A DNA stretch of 64,000 bases, taken from Scleropages formosus (lineage: Eukaryota; Chordata; Actinopteri; Osteoglossiformes; Osteoglossidae). A program made the translations under genes and the position numbers. The notes under the pieces are model-generated. The model was not told where the DNA came from. It saw only the letters and a program-made list of their open reading frames with translations, and did no database searches. The stretch spans positions 26,981,338 to 27,045,337 of the forward strand of contig NC_041809.1 of the NCBI RefSeq assembly GCF_900964775.1. Reading direction: 5' to 3'. This document shows positions 37,270 to 49,120 of the stretch, in pieces. The first letter of the stretch is position 1, and every line of letters begins with the position of its first letter.

Positions 37270-38110
37270 GTTGGAAACCGAGGGCAACACGCGGGGGGAC
37301 GACAGACACAGCAGCAGTCGTTCCATGCAGCTAAGGCCAGTGACGCTGAGAGTCCAGCCGCGGCGCGGCCCACCGGGAAGCTCCAAACACACAGCGCCCG
37401 TCCAGCTCGCTGAGCTCCGTAGTAACAGCCCCCACCCCCCGACACACACACACTGAGTCCTGCTGGAGTTTCTGAAGCACTGAGGAGAGCTACCAGAGAC
37501 TGATACCAACATTAATCATGTTTTCGGTGACACTTAACATTCGACAGGCAGCGGCACACGAAAATGTGATGAAAAAGTACAGACACTTACTTAACTTGAC
37601 TGGAATATTATTTCCAGAGAGAGAAGCAGGCCGAAACGGCGAAACGAAAGTGCCCGGATTGCAGTAGGAAATCTGAGCCGGAGCAGAAGTCGACTCGTGA
37701 GCTAGGAAAGTTCACGGAGTCCTTTCTACGAGACAGAAACAGTCACAACTAGTCTAAAACTGCTCGTCTGCCGCAGCGTTCCCCTTTCGCCCATGTTGTC
37801 TTTAACAACACATATCGATACGTCTGTTTTTAAAGCGGCGCCGCGCCACTGCCTCGCTGGCTAGCTTCTCCAGCTAGCCGCCTACGGCACATACGCAGCC
37901 TTTTGTTTTGAGCTCGCTCTACAGGTGGGACTGCGAACTGCGAGCGGCCACGGGAATTCTGGGAGAGCGCGCTCCCTCCTCCCCGCGAGGCAGCGTGCAC
38001 TGGCTCGGGCCGCCGCGCGGCAAATCTCGCGTGTTCGCGCGCACGAGAAGTGCTCTGCTTCCCGCGGCTTCGTCTCGGTCGCAGAGCTCTGGGAAAGGAG
38101 CAGTAGGTCA
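37270..38110. promoter_or_regulatory. CpG-rich head-to-head promoter of nf2 and mettl27
   Basis: This stretch is markedly richer in CG dinucleotides than the AT-rich surroundings and lies between the divergent nf2 (minus) and mettl27 (plus) genes. The inferred nf2 first exon (37591 upward) lies inside it, and the mettl27 start codon is at 38231. No TATA box is evident for either gene, which suits a CpG-type bidirectional promoter. The boundaries are by eye. Confidence 0.6.
37591..37800 (-). other. nf2: nf2 non-coding first exon (5' UTR), 5' end approximate
   Basis: The exon carrying the nf2 start codon begins with a splice acceptor (cttttgcag, exon from 37087), only 17 bases before the ATG, so an upstream untranslated exon is needed. 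The best donor upstream on the minus strand is a perfect gtaagt at 37590-37585, placing the exon end at 37591 inside the CpG-rich region. The transcription start is not visible; 37800 is a guess. Human NF2 has its start codon in exon 1, so this layout differs. Confidence 0.5.
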
Positions 38111-38230
38111 GAAATCGAATATGTGCTGGAAAAGTTTAAACGACATTTAAATGTACAGTTGGGCTGCGTTCGCGCCTTAGTAATAATGATATCGCTGCAT
38201 TAGACGTGACGTGTATTCGAATAGTCATAA

Positions 38231-41200
38231 ATGGAAGAAAACGGCAGGACTTTTTCCGATGTGAGAAACGTCATACTCTCCGCACACAAAAACGCGGGCG
38301 CCGAGGACAAAGTAGCTTTCTATAACGAATGGGCTGCTAATTATAACGAGGTAAAAATGAAGATTGAGTGTGTTTCACGACCCCCCTCCGCTGCCCTGTT
38401 GTCGACGTCACAAACGCGCTGCACGCGCTGTCGCCTTACGCCGCTTTGACGCCGACTCACGTTTGTCTGTCTGTCTGTCTGAGCGAGCAGGACGTGCACA
38501 TCCTGGACTATCGGGCTCCGATGTTGGCCGCTCGGTGTCTGTCAGCTGCCTTTCCAGGTGACCGCGAGGGGGCGCTCGTCCTAGACGTGGCCTGCGGCAC
38601 GGGTCTGGTCGGCGCTCAGGTGAATACTGGTGGAGCGCGGTGTCCGCCTACTTACCCCTTCTTCTGAATTAACTGATTGTGTGGTGCACTGACACATTTT
38701 GTATACTCCGAACTTGTGCAACGGAGGGAATCCTTTCTCATAGTTTTAGTCAATAAAAGGCCAAAGCAGTGCGGTCACCATGTGGCACAGGCCCTCAGAA
38801 TGGAGGAGGGTCGCATCCCCTAATCTTAAAGCAAACCCAAGGTGCTCCATTTACACTTAATAATTTAGCCAACACTTCTCTCCAAAGTGATGTATAATAA
38901 CTAAAATGTAGTATTTAGCTGACTCCTTTATCTAAAGTTAGTTATGATGCTTTGGGAGTGTGGGGTACCGGGGCCACTACTGCGGGCCATTCGGTCTCTA
39001 CACGTGGAGCGAGGGCCGTGTCCCCATACTGGGCATTAAGTCAAGCCCGTTCAGTGGGGGTGTTGGACTCTGCCAAGGTTGTGCCTTGTCCCAACTCCTG
39101 TTTGTGGTTTTCATGGACAGGATATCAAGGCGCAGTCAAGGTCAAGAGGGCGTTGTGTGTGGGGGCCGGAAGGTGACGTCTCTGCTTTTTGCAGATGACG
39201 TTGTCCTTTTGGCACCGTCTCATGGCTGCCTCCAGCACGCACTGGAACGGTTTGCAGCTGAGTGTGAAGCGGTTGATATGAGGATCAGCACCTCCAAGTC
39301 TTGAGTCCATGGTTCTGTCACGGAAAAGGATGGCATATCCCCCTTCATGTAAGGGGAGAGAATTTGCCCCAGGTGGAGGAGTTTAAGTATCTTGGGGTCT
39401 TGTTCACAAGTGAGGGGAGAAGGAAGCGTGAAATAGGCCACAGGCTACGAGCAGCAGCAGCAGTAATGCGGTTGCTGTACTGGACTGTAGTGGTGAAGAG
39501 GGAGCTGAGCCATAAGGCAAAGCTCTCTATTGACCGGTTGGTCTACGTCCCTACCCTCATCTATGGTTGTGAACTCTGGGTAATGACCAAAAGAATAAGA
39601 TCGCGAATACAAGCGGCTGAAATGAGTTTTCTCCGCAGGGTGGTGGGACTCGCTCTCCGTGACAGGGTGAGGAGTTCGGCCATCCGGGAGGAACTCAGAG
39701 TAGAGCCGCTACTCCTACACTGAGAGGAGCCAGTTGAGGTGGTTCGGGCATCTGATAAGGATGCCCCCTGGGCGCCTCCCTTTGGAGGTATACCAGGCAC
39801 GGCCAACTGGGACAAGACCCCAAGGTTGCCCCAAGACCTGCTGGAGAGATTGTATCTCCCTGTTGGCCTGGGAGCGTTCGGGGATCTCCCGGGTTGAGCT
39901 GGAGGAAGTTGCGGGGGACAGGGGTGGCTGGGCCTCTCTGCTCTCCCTGCTGCCACCGTGACCCTAGAAGGACAAGTAGGCAAGAAAATGGATAGATGGA
40001 TTTAGTTATGATGTGGGATACAAAGAACTCCCTACAGTCATTCACCCATCTGTACCCTGTAGAGTGCTAACAGTGGTTACACTCACACGCGCACGTGTAG
40101 TTTATAGTGACCAGTTCACCTGAAACGAGCTCAAGGAAGAACCCCATGCAAACATAAACAGGACATGTAAACTTCACACAGACTGAGTGTGACTTGCTCC
40201 TGTGTTTGAACACACAACCTCGGTGCTGTGAGGCACCAGCCCCACAGTATTACTGTTTAACATCATTGTGTATTATTATTATTTTTGGTCTCCAATACTT
40301 ATCTGCAATACAGTGCTGCAGTACTGCAACATAATGGAATTTATTTAAACCCATCTTGGTTTGGCAGTCTATAGTTTTTATGCGGTGTCCGCACTGTATG
40401 TGAGTAACAGTTGTGCATCACAGATGCACAGATTGGTTTGAAAATTAGATTGTTCCTTGTCATGTTAAATTCTGAAAAGTGTTCTTTTTCCAAAAGGCTT
40501 TACATAGTTGGCTCACAGAAATTTCCTGTCATGCATCTGAGGATCTAGTTCCCTAACAGTTACACCACCCACTATTGTCCACTTGTGATGAGCACAAAAG
40601 CCATTCGTTCCTCTCTGCTGCATGAACGAATCGGAATTTCACTCATTGTTACATCCTCACTGTTCTTTGTATCATTTCTCAGCTGCAGAAAGTGAAGTTT
40701 CGCCACTTTATTGGGGTCGATGGGAGCTGTGCCATGCTTGAGTTGGCCAAGAGCTCAGGCCTTTACCAAGAGCTAAAGCAGTGCCTGCTGGGAAAAGAAA
40801 CACTCCCTGTTGAACCTGGTATTTCAGGAATTCTTTGATCTTTGGCATTTTGCCTATTTCCTATATTATACAGAATTTTTAGCCTGGCAGATGCTTTCAT
40901 TCAAATTAGTTGCAGTTTAACAGTTTACTTATGCATACAACTGGATATTTTTTTACATGAGCCCAACAGCAGGCACCTTCTGACAGTACAGGACTGCTTT
41001 TCTCACAGTTCCAGTTCCTTAACCAGTAACATATTTGTGTCATACTTTAACTTATTGGCTAGGTGCTCTTCCATCACTTCCTCTCCTCATTTTGTGATGT
41101 TTTTTCCCACAGAGTCTTGTGATTTAGTCATTATTGTGGGGGCCCTAAGTGTCGGCCAAGTTCCAGTCACTGTTGTTAAAGAGCTCTGGCAAGCAGCTAA

Positions 41201-41735
41201 ACCAGGTGAGCATGTGTGCATTAATTCACTCCAGCTACCTGCATTCCTATTCTTTTAACTAATACCTATTAGTCAATTTAATTAACCAATTAATTTTTGC
41301 AGTACATGAGAAAATGTAAACGTGTTTGTAAGTATGTCAAAATATAACTTTCATAAAGCAGTGCCATAATTGTATAATTAGCGATACACTAATATGTGCA
41401 CAATAATAGCAGCTTGTATTTTTGAAGTGTTGTGATTTTTTTCCTGTTTTGTGATGAATTAGTATTAGACTCCTGATCTTCTTTTTTAGTAAGTAGTATA
41501 TATTTTAGGAGGCTATGTGTGCATGACAACGAGGGCTAACGCAGAAAACCAGGAATACAAGAGGCAGCTGGAGCGAGTGATGGCAGAGATGGAGCAGGAA
41601 GGGCTGTGGACCTGCGTGGACGTCGTGGAGGTGGAGCAGTGGGAGAGGGCAGTGTCTGATCACGAAACAGGGTACATCTCTGGAGTTGTGTACCTGTATA
41701 AAAAAATCCCCAGATTAGGGTTCAAATGTGACTGA
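38231..41735 (+). CDS. mettl27: methyltransferase-like protein 27, 5 exons
   Basis: This is a class I S-adenosylmethionine-dependent methyltransferase of the METTL27 (WBSCR27) family; the substrate is not established. Exons: 38231-38350, 38491-38619, 40683-40818, 41113-41205 and 41509-41735, all with GT/AG borders and matching phases (705 nt, 234 residues; human METTL27 is about 245). Motif I, the SAM-binding glycine loop, reads LDVACGTGLVG and is encoded at the end of exon 2. Exon 3 gives the acidic-loop region FIGVDGS. Exon 4 carries SCDLVIIVGALSVGQVP, the post-motif strand, and exon 5 carries GGYVCMTTR and the C-terminal part. The start is the first ATG, 40 codons before the first donor. 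Intron 2 holds a LINE insertion. METTL27 sits beside CLDN3/CLDN4 in human 7q11.23, and the claudins lie just downstream here, which supports the assignment. Confidence 0.93.
38850..38949 (+). repeat. old L2-like repeat fragment, LINE target
   Basis: Contains atttagccaacacttctctc and atttagctgactcctttatc, two starts of the L2-like repeat family. The LINE at 38950 inserted into it. Confidence 0.5.
38950..40001 (+). mobile_element. 5'-truncated LINE in mettl27 intron 2
   Basis: The 3' end of a non-LTR retrotransposon on the plus strand. It encodes the reverse-transcriptase core LLFADDVVLLAPSH (near 39,186-39,227), then RFAAECEAVDMRISTSKS, VEEFKYLGVLFTSEG, RIQAAEMSFLRRVVGL and WFGHLIRMPPGRLPLEVYQA, all well-known blocks of fish LINE ORF2. 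Reading needs at least two frame changes (near 39,300 and 39,725), so it is dead. It is bracketed by a 12-bp target duplication ttagttatgatg (38938-38949 and 40002-40013) and ends in atggatagatgga. The exact clade (L2-, RTE- or Rex-like) is not settled. Confidence 0.92.
40070..40250 (-). repeat. DANA-like SINE fragment, reversed, in mettl27 intron 2
   Basis: On the minus strand it gives a gtgctgtggggctggtgcctc head side and the middle block with gtttgcatggggttc. Old. Confidence 0.5.
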
Positions 41736-42424
41736 GTTCTGACCAGAGTCCAAGTCTTAGCTATGCGATTGTTGAACAGTGAGAGGGAAATCATCTACTC
41801 ATCGTGTATTGGAAAATTCCCATACAAGATGTTACGCTGGTTATAGGAAAATGGCTAAAATTGTCTGATACATTGATCAGACTATAGTGCTAAAAAGAAG
41901 ACTCTACATAGTTTATTGCAAATCTCATCAGCACAGTGATGCTTCAGCAGTTGACTGATTCTAAAATCCATCCAGATCCATTGTCATTTCTGTATATTTA
42001 TTGTGCCGTTTTAATGCTCCACGTATCATCCATTTTAATACAGAAAAAAGGGGGAAGTCTGAGAAGTACATTTGATTCATTTTACTTATATTTACTGTAT
42101 GTTTCAAATGTTAAAGGATGGAATAACTTCTGTTTTGCCTGAAGTTTAGTATGTGCACATCAGTACAACATGAGCCCAACTATACTGCCATCGTGCACCA
42201 GATGACAGTATAACAACGTATGATTCACCGTGAACGGGAAACACGCATAACTCAACTTACGAAAACTGCATTCAGCACCAAGAGTGATGGCAGACCAGTG
42301 AATGAAAAGGCCATCCAGAAGTGTAGATAATGGTTGGGTTAGGAATTTGGACATGTGTGTGTTTTTTTTTTTTTTTTTTTTCCCCCCAAGTTTACTGTTC
42401 TGTTTTTACTTAATTTTAATGATT

Positions 42425-42430
42425 AATAAA
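42425..42430 (+). terminator. mettl27: candidate polyadenylation signal of mettl27
   Basis: AATAAA lies about 690 bases after the mettl27 stop, followed by a TG-containing stretch. It is the first canonical signal that I noticed downstream. Bases 41736-42424 would then be 3' UTR; they hold no other recognised feature apart from a T-run (42363-42382). Confidence 0.4.
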
Positions 42431-42514
42431 ATCTTTCAGTCATGTTGAGTAGCTGTGAGGTCGTATACTTATATATTAATTACAAATATCAACACACTTC
42501 CAGAATAAAGCTCA

Positions 42515-42880
42515 AAATAATTTATTTTATTTTTCAATTGATTCTTTTCTCCAAAAGGACTTGTGTTGTCAAGCTCCTTACAATTATTTTGTAATTTATA
42601 CATCTGGGTAATTTTTTACTGAAGCAATTCAGTGCATGTACCTTACTGAAGGGTACTTCAGCAGAAGTGGGATTCTAAACTGCGTCTTTTGAGTTCAAAG
42701 GAGCAACTCCAACACGCTACCTGTTAAATATTAAGTTAAATTAAATTATGATGCAAGGTTCTTATTTAAAATTATTCTAGTAAAAGTAATCTTGCTTTAG
42801 AATTGGTAAGTCTATGGGTAACATAACATTATAATCTGTGTTGGAAAAAAGTGTCAGCTAAATAAGTAAATGCAATGGAA
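42515..42880 (+). repeat. old dispersed repeat with L2-like tail, nearly full
   Basis: Head ttgattcttttctccaaaag, middle catctgggtaattttttact and gggattctaaactg, then about 110 bases later the tail gtgtcagctaaataagtaaa. This and the copy at 59598 show the complete order of the family. Confidence 0.65.
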
Positions 42881-44766
42881 CACTGTCAAAAATATTACTA
42901 TTGAAAATAGAACATCTGGTAAAGAGTTTAACTGAAAATAAGGAACAGTATCGACTAAGTGATATCATCTTTCTGTGACGTTTATGTAAAAACATTTCTC
43001 TTTCATGTAGTACCATGTAGGGTTAGCACTTCCTCTGCTTAGTGGTATGACAGGTTTTTCTACATGACTGTTGACAAACGAGAATCTTAAAAATCTCTTT
43101 TTAAGATGTTAAGGTGGGTTCATGCAAATACATTTTCTGGTCACCATGATGACATCACTTTGCAACAGTTATTATAAATATACAACTGTCTTTCTGTTCT
43201 TTCCAAAATATGAAAAATAAAGATACATTTGGAGTACAAATGGAATTTTCCTTATTTGTAAAAATGATCTTGTTAAGATGTAATATATGTGTTGCTCAGA
43301 AGAGTCTTGCTGCTGTTGACATTGTCTTACATGTATCTCCCACAGCTCCTGGTTTTACCCTTCTAACACTGATTAAAACCCTTTTTGAGAGATTGAAGGA
43401 CTATCGGAAGTTTAAAATGTTCTTAGAACTGGCACTTTCCTGCTATCCATTGTAAGTGTTGGCTCTAGTTGTATCGCTTGTTCCTGTGAGTTATGCTTAA
43501 CATAGCCTCAATGAAGACTCTGAGTTCCACCAAAACTTCCGTATGTGCTGTTGCCACACCCCTGATACTAAAAGTAACCAGCAAAAGCATCATGACCTCG
43601 AATTAAACGTTTAGGAATGTGAAAGAAAGAAACCTTCGAATTCCCATCACATGAGACGTCGCATTAGTCAGTACCGTGTTTCTTGATACGCTGGCATGAG
43701 GTTATGCTTGTTTATTTCTGGCAGGCTGGGTATTTTCCTGAAGGGATCAGTAACGTTTTATCATGTTTTCTCCAGTAAGTTCCAAGACCTGTGGGTGTGA
43801 GTTGACCATAAAGTAGAACTACATCATCATTAGTCTATTGGGTATTTTCTTTTAAATAAACTTGCACCAAACTGCAACAATAAGCAGTTCTCAGAATGAA
43901 ATATATCCTGTAACACTGAATAAGACACACACAGGTGCTGTTGAATGGTTTCTATATAAGCAATGCTGAACTGGGGGGGGGGGGACATTGTATTTTCCTC
44001 TCAATGTTTGTGACTGTGTGTATGTAGTTGCTGTTTTATAAGACCTTTCAGCAAATGCTGACCACGACGCTGAATCTTTAGCGTTTTTTGAGATGTACAG
44101 TACCTGCGTTATCTGAAGTCTGAAATGCAAAATGGCCTCAACCGAACGCATGATGTTTTTATGGAAACGGCTTCCTGACAAACCAGTTGTTCAAGGGGCG
44201 GTTTGGTCCGCTCGCGTTTGTTTCCTTGCAGTGCAAGTGCGGCATACAGAAGGAAAGAAAGGTCAGAGCAAACAAATCGGCTTGCAAGCAAAGGATATTA
44301 TCTTTGAGAAGCTAAAAACATTTTTTTTTTTTTTTTAAAAATTCTTATGCTTATAACCAGAAGGGATGAGAAACTTCAGAACTTTTCCTGGCCAGGGTAC
44401 TAATTTCCAACTGTATAAAAGTAATACAGTTAATAAAATGTTAAGTATATAAATAATGTAAGTGAAACAAGGATGTGGTATAGATCAAGTTCATGAGCAA
44501 ACGGCATTGTTACATCCAAAAAGTTCAGCTGAACAATATTTTAGCAGCTTCCGGCTCTTTTGTAATCGGTCCCTTGTGTCACTTCTGCGTCACTTCTTTA
44601 TCTCAGTCGCATCTGTGCTGTGTCACCTTTCAATACAGACAGCAGACAGAACACAACGGTACACCTTGGGTTATGATACAAAAACTAGGATGTCCGTTGT
44701 GAAAAACTGGTGTATCTGTTGCCAGGGAGCAACAAGAAACAACAGCAAATTTAATAATTTTGGAGC
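42881..44766. other. intergenic, nothing recognised
   Basis: AT-rich sequence with a G-run (43972-43984) and T-run (about 44321-44337). No gene or repeat family recognised. Confidence 0.4.
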
Positions 44767-44952
44767 AAACACACACTGTCTGAAACCATTTATCCTGAGC
44801 AGGAGCTGGAGCCTAACAGAGCAGCACAGGGGTGGAGGTGACACACCCAGGGCGGGATGCCAGTCTGCCGCAAGGCACCCCAAGCGGGACTCGAACCCCA
44901 GACCCGCCACACACCGGGACCCAGCCAAACCGGCCGCGCTACTGCATTCCCC
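44767..44952 (-). repeat. tRNA-derived SINE with short (TG)n tail
   Basis: Inverted copy; B box complement ggactcgaacc perfect, head diverged (gcggccggtttggctgg). A few internal deletions near the C-rich block. Confidence 0.88.
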
Positions 44953-45119
44953 TGTTGGGGCAAATAGCTCCATAAAATTATTAAATGTAAACTAACATAC
45001 CGAATGCCAGTGTGAATTGATTTTGTAACAGCCTTTCAAGAGAGGAAAAGATGTAACTGAAATTGGGGAAATTGTGGAAAGAATTCCAGACATTGTATTT
45101 CTAGAGAGTAAACCAGTGC

Positions 45120-45425
45120 AATACACAACGCTATTTATATTTATAATTATATCTATTTATCACATCATATGTCTTACTCACATTCCCTTGCATTTGTATA
45201 GAACATACCTATACATACATATAATGTCTAGTGACTATTTTTTGTATATTGTGTACTTGATATTTTTTATATATTTTTTATCCTTTATTCATATATTCTG
45301 TCTTCTCATCTGTCTTGTCACTGTCATTCTGTCTGTGCTGTGGAAGTTTCTGTCACCAAGACAAATTCCTTGTATGTGTGAACATACTTGGCAATAAAGC
45401 TCGTTCTGATTCTGATTCTGATTCT
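45120..45425 (+). repeat. fish non-LTR element 3' end with (GATTCT)n tail
   Basis: Ends with aacatacttggcaataaagc followed by repeated tctgattctgattctgatt, a 3' end I recall as common in fish genomes. The AATAAA in it belongs to the element, not to a host gene. Confidence 0.65.
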
Positions 45426-45466
45426 TCTGATAATAATACTCATGTACTGAAAAACATTTCAAAACA

Positions 45467-45472
45467 TTTATT
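45467..45472 (-). terminator. candidate polyadenylation signal of the first claudin gene
   Basis: AATAAA on the minus strand, about 800 bases after the claudin stop at 46273. Intervening sequence is AT-rich and without repeats that I recognise. Alternative signals cannot be excluded. Confidence 0.3.
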
Positions 45473-46272
45473 GCAGTTCACAGCATGGAAGCCATTTCAC
45501 CATGGTAATTTAAAAGATCTGTTTAAAATTTAAAGTGGAATTTACATGAGATAATTGAACTGTAAACCTGAAACAAAACTTTCTGCAAAACAAAACTAAA
45601 CTTCAAGAAACTGAAAGAAAACACAGTTACTGAAAAGTTCTTTGACTTTGTTTTCTGTAAAGTAAGTTCAGCCGCTGAAAAAAAATAAAACCAGAAGAAA
45701 AAGTAAAAAGGAATATTTTCCTGCTACTCCTACATAAGTTACATTATGAATATGTAATTTCTATGTAATGAAATATTATTGTATGCATATTATGTCGTGC
45801 AATGTTTAAAGCAAAGTTACACACTGAACATTTCATGTCTCTAAACCTAAAAATATGTTCTACACAAGCAACAGAAAAAATACAGATTACATATTTTCGA
45901 AGAAGAAGTTTTGCATTTGGTCTGCATAAGTTTAATGACATGATACATTTTCCCATCTAAAAGAACATGGTGAAGGTGAAGAAAAGGAACTCTCGCGGAC
46001 AATGCGTTGCTAAAACACAGACGCCTCCTCTTCCCGTGCTCACTGAAAACAAGCTGCAAAGTTTGACATCCGCCGCAGTGAAGATTTTTAAATACGAAAT
46101 CTTAAGTACTTCGGTGTAAGAGTCCACTGGAGATGAAGAGTCTGTCCCCCATGTTTTTGACAGGGGAAATTCTGTTGTGGTCAAAAACTGGCAGAGGAAT
46201 AGCGGCAGAAGCAAACAGGAGGTTCCCAAGAAAGCAGATCGTGTAATTTTCTCACTTTCTCCATGAGAAGGC

Positions 46273-46905
46273 TTACACATACTCCTTGCTGGTAGCTGTG
46301 GATTTCGCTTGAGAGTATTTCATGTTATACGGCCTTTCCTCCTTCGGCGGACAGGAGCTGCACAGTAGACCCCCACCCAGGATCAGAAGACCTGCCGCGC
46401 CCCAGCCGATGTACAGCGATGCCCCCAGCTCTCTGCGCTGGGCGTCCGTCAGCAACGGGTTGTAGAAATCCCGGACGATGGTGTTGGCCGACCAGCAGAC
46501 TGGGACGAGGCAGAGGATGCCAGCCACGATGAAGGTGACGCCGGCGGCAATGGCTACCTTGGCTTTGGTCGACTCGTCTTCAATGCAGTTGGTGCACTTG
46601 CCTCCTGCCACAGCCAGAAGAATGCCAAGCAAAGCCACGACGATGGAGATGACGACGAGGGCACGGGCAGCCTGCAGATCCTGGGGTAGGGCGAGCAGGG
46701 AGTCGTAGACCTTGCACTGCATCTGTCCTGTGCTCTGCATCACGCAGTTCATCCAGAGACCCTCCCAGATGATCTGCGCCGTCACGATGTTGGCGCCGAT
46801 GAAGGCGGTGACCTTCCACATGGGTAGGGCACACACGATGATGACCGCGATAAACCCGATGATTGCCAGCGCCATCCCCAGGATCTGTAAACCCGCTGAA
46901 GCCAT
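46273..46905 (-). CDS. claudin-4-like tight-junction protein (single exon)
   Basis: Intact 210-residue claudin of the claudin-3/4 group, a four-pass membrane protein that forms tight-junction strands and sets paracellular permeability. Visible features: short N-terminus MASAGLQ; TM1 about 8-28; first extracellular loop with the signature W30, G49-L50-W51, C54 and C64, and R81 at its end; TM2 about 82-101; TM3 about 118-138; second loop with NPLL at 149-152 (close to the NPLV toxin-binding motif of mammalian claudin-3/4); TM4 about 162-182; juxtamembrane CSSCPP cysteines, probably palmitoylated; and terminal YV, a PDZ ligand for ZO proteins. It has no intron, as in mammalian CLDN3/4. The start ATG is at 46905, with stop codons upstream in frame. 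Its nearest relative in the window is the gene at 57521-58153. Orthology to one particular fish claudin letter is not decided. Confidence 0.93.
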   Translation of the reverse strand: MASAGLQILGMALAIIGFIAVIIVCALPMWKVTAFIGANIVTAQIIWEGLWMNCVMQSTGQMQCKVYDSLLALPQDLQAARALVVISIVVALLGILLAVAGGKCTNCIEDESTKAKVAIAAGVTFIVAGILCLVPVCWSANTIVRDFYNPLLTDAQRRELGASLYIGWGAAGLLILGGGLLCSSCPPKEERPYNMKYSQAKSTATSKEYV

Positions 46906-46990
46906 TGTGGATTTCTTCAGTGATCTTCACTTGGTACTCCTGATGTGGTGGAGAGACAGCAAAGCAGTGATGTTTTCCTCATGCAGTTCT

Positions 46991-47000
46991 GGGTTATATA
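46991..47000 (-). promoter_or_regulatory. TATA box of the first claudin gene
   Basis: On the minus strand the sequence reads ATATATAACC about 90 bases before the claudin start codon. A start site about 30 bases downstream would give a 5' UTR of roughly 60 bases. It is chosen by position and composition only. Confidence 0.4.
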
Positions 47001-47513
47001 TCTACAAAGGAATTTTTCCTCCTCCCCATAAGACACCAGATGTCCAATCCGGTCAATGCAAATTAGTCTTTGTGGACGTAGCGTTCCAGTTAGACTTGTA
47101 TGGCCTGTTCAGACAAAAGAAACTAAGTAACACAAACTCATAAACGAAAACACCCAGCTTTTTAACGCCGTTTTCTTTCTCGCCCTCTTTTGTCAGACCA
47201 CCTGCTTTTAAGATCATTTCTGAATTTCCTTCGACCTGTATTTACGAAAAGCAGCTGCTTTTTATCAAACGAGATGATTGCTGTGTGGCTGTCATTGTAA
47301 TGCTGCAATATGAGTATAATATCAGTCTCATCCTCATGCCGTGGCCTTCGCGCGATTCATTCGTTCATCGCGTTGTGACAAAATGAATCACTCCCTCATT
47401 TCTTGCTGTGCTCTCTCGCTCTCTCTCTCCGCGGTAAGGTCGTTAGCTCATAAACACCGGTTATTTTGTGCCTATTACCAGTGTAGTGTTTATTAAACAC
47501 TGGTTATTTAGTG

Positions 47514-47625
47514 GGTGGTGACACAGCGAGGAGCGCCGCTGTCTCACAGCCCTCGGGTGGTGCGAGAGGGCGTGGGTTCGATCCCCGCTTGCTGTGTGTG
47601 GAGTTTGCATGTTCTGTGTGGTAGG
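47514..47625 (+). repeat. DANA-like composite SINE, head only
   Basis: gggtggtgacacagcgagga through gtgtggagtttgcatgttct with a good B box (gggttcgatcccc); the rest is missing. Confidence 0.75.
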
Positions 47626-48031
47626 AGAGAACAACATCAACTTCTCTCTCAGATTACAGAAGCCTTTAAGGCAATACGTGGGCATGGGTGAGAGTCACAC
47701 CGAGGGCAGGCTTAATACAGATGCTTGTACACCACGGGATGGGGTTACTAATGGCCTTTAGTCCAGGCTTCATGACTTCTTCCTTTGTGTGTTCCTCCTG
47801 TTGGGGTGTGGGGGTTAGTTCCTTCTTTCCCGCAGGAAGGTTTCCTTCGTGCAGTGTTGCTATCTTATCTTTACACAGCAGCAGACCAGGTGCGGTTATA
47901 ATGTGTCCTTGCAGACGCGGCCCTCGCTTGCGCCACACATCGCTGCGGCAACCACAAACAATCCCTAATTCATAGTTCAAAGGTGAACAAAGGTCCTTAC
48001 GAAAAGTAAAGAAACAGTAGATACAATTTTC

Positions 48032-48436
48032 TCCCACATCTGTCTGTGCGGGTTTCCTCCAGGTACTCTGGTTTCCTTCCACATTCCAAAGACATGCTAT
48101 TCAGGTTCCCCCGTAGTGTGTGAGTGACAGAGAGTGTGTTCCGCTGATGTATGGATGAGTGACCCAGTGCAAGTAGTGTATCTAGCAGTGTAAGTCTTTG
48201 GGTGCTCTGGTTTCCTCCCACACTCCAAAGACATGCTATTCAGGTTCCTCCATAGTGTGTGAGTGACACAGAGAGAGTGTGTTCCGCTGATGTATGGATG
48301 AGTGACCCAGTGCATGTAGTGTATCTAGCAGTGTAAGTCACCACAGTGAATAAGGTGTGTGGGTTGATAACACTACATAGAGTTCAGTGGAAGTCGCTTT
48401 GGACAAAAGCGTCTGCTAAGTAAATAAATGTAAATG
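48032..48436 (+). repeat. DANA-like composite SINE with internal duplication
   Basis: Lacks the tRNA-like head. The segment from the middle block (tactctggtttccttcca) through gtatctagcagtgtaag occurs twice before the L2-like tail (gcgtctgctaagtaaataaa). Same internal join as the copy at 18448. Confidence 0.85.
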
Positions 48437-48924
48437 TTTTGCAGGCTCTTTTAGCTTGCGTGTGTGTGGTAGCCCAGCAGTTTCAGTGCTGAAAAGTGGT
48501 ACTCGGGGTATCACTCACAGTTCAGCTGTTGTGATGTGCTTTGCCCTCCCTGTGTCCGTTCAGATAAGCGACGCTAAAGAAGTGAATGAGACACTGCCGT
48601 CCAAGCCGCTGCGTCCCGTTAGTAAACAAGTCGTGAGCCGCAGATTATGCCATGAACAAGGATGAGTGCAGCCAGGTCCGTGCAGCTGCTGTGTCCGTCT
48701 CTCAAACAAGTTGGATGGGCGGCTCAGTGTGTTGGAGCAGGTTGGGTGTGAACCTAAGTTTCAGTCCCGATGTGCTCTGTGTGATGTGTGAGTCATCAGT
48801 GTGATCGTATGTCATATGTATGGGCAGCATGTGCTTGTCACACGTGACATGCTATTTCAGTGAGTGGTTACAGTAAGTTTTCCCCTCTATAAAAATTAAT
48901 TGTTGGTTTACAGTACATCACCTA

Positions 48925-49120
48925 TTTACATTTAGCTGACACATTTCTCCAAAGCAACTTACAGTGTTGAGGTTACAATTAGTTACCCCTTTATACAGCT
49001 GGGTAATTTTTACTGGTAAGTACCTTGCTCAAGGGTAGTACAGTTGGAAGTGAAACTCAAACCTGCAACCTTTGGGTCCAAAGACAGCAGCTCTATCCCC
49101 TATACTACCAGCTGTCCCAT
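48925..49120 (+). repeat. old dispersed repeat with L2-like ends
   Basis: Clear copy: catttagctgacacatttct, cagctgggtaatttttactg, gtaccttgctcaagggtagt, actcaaacctgcaacctttg. Confidence 0.75.

Noticed and set aside
44462-44995. 177-codon open frame
   Set aside because: Its second half is an inverted SINE and the first half has no family likeness.
45387-45396. AATAAA at about 45,391 as a host polyadenylation signal
   Set aside because: It belongs to the 3' end of a dispersed element on the plus strand, with no host gene just upstream.
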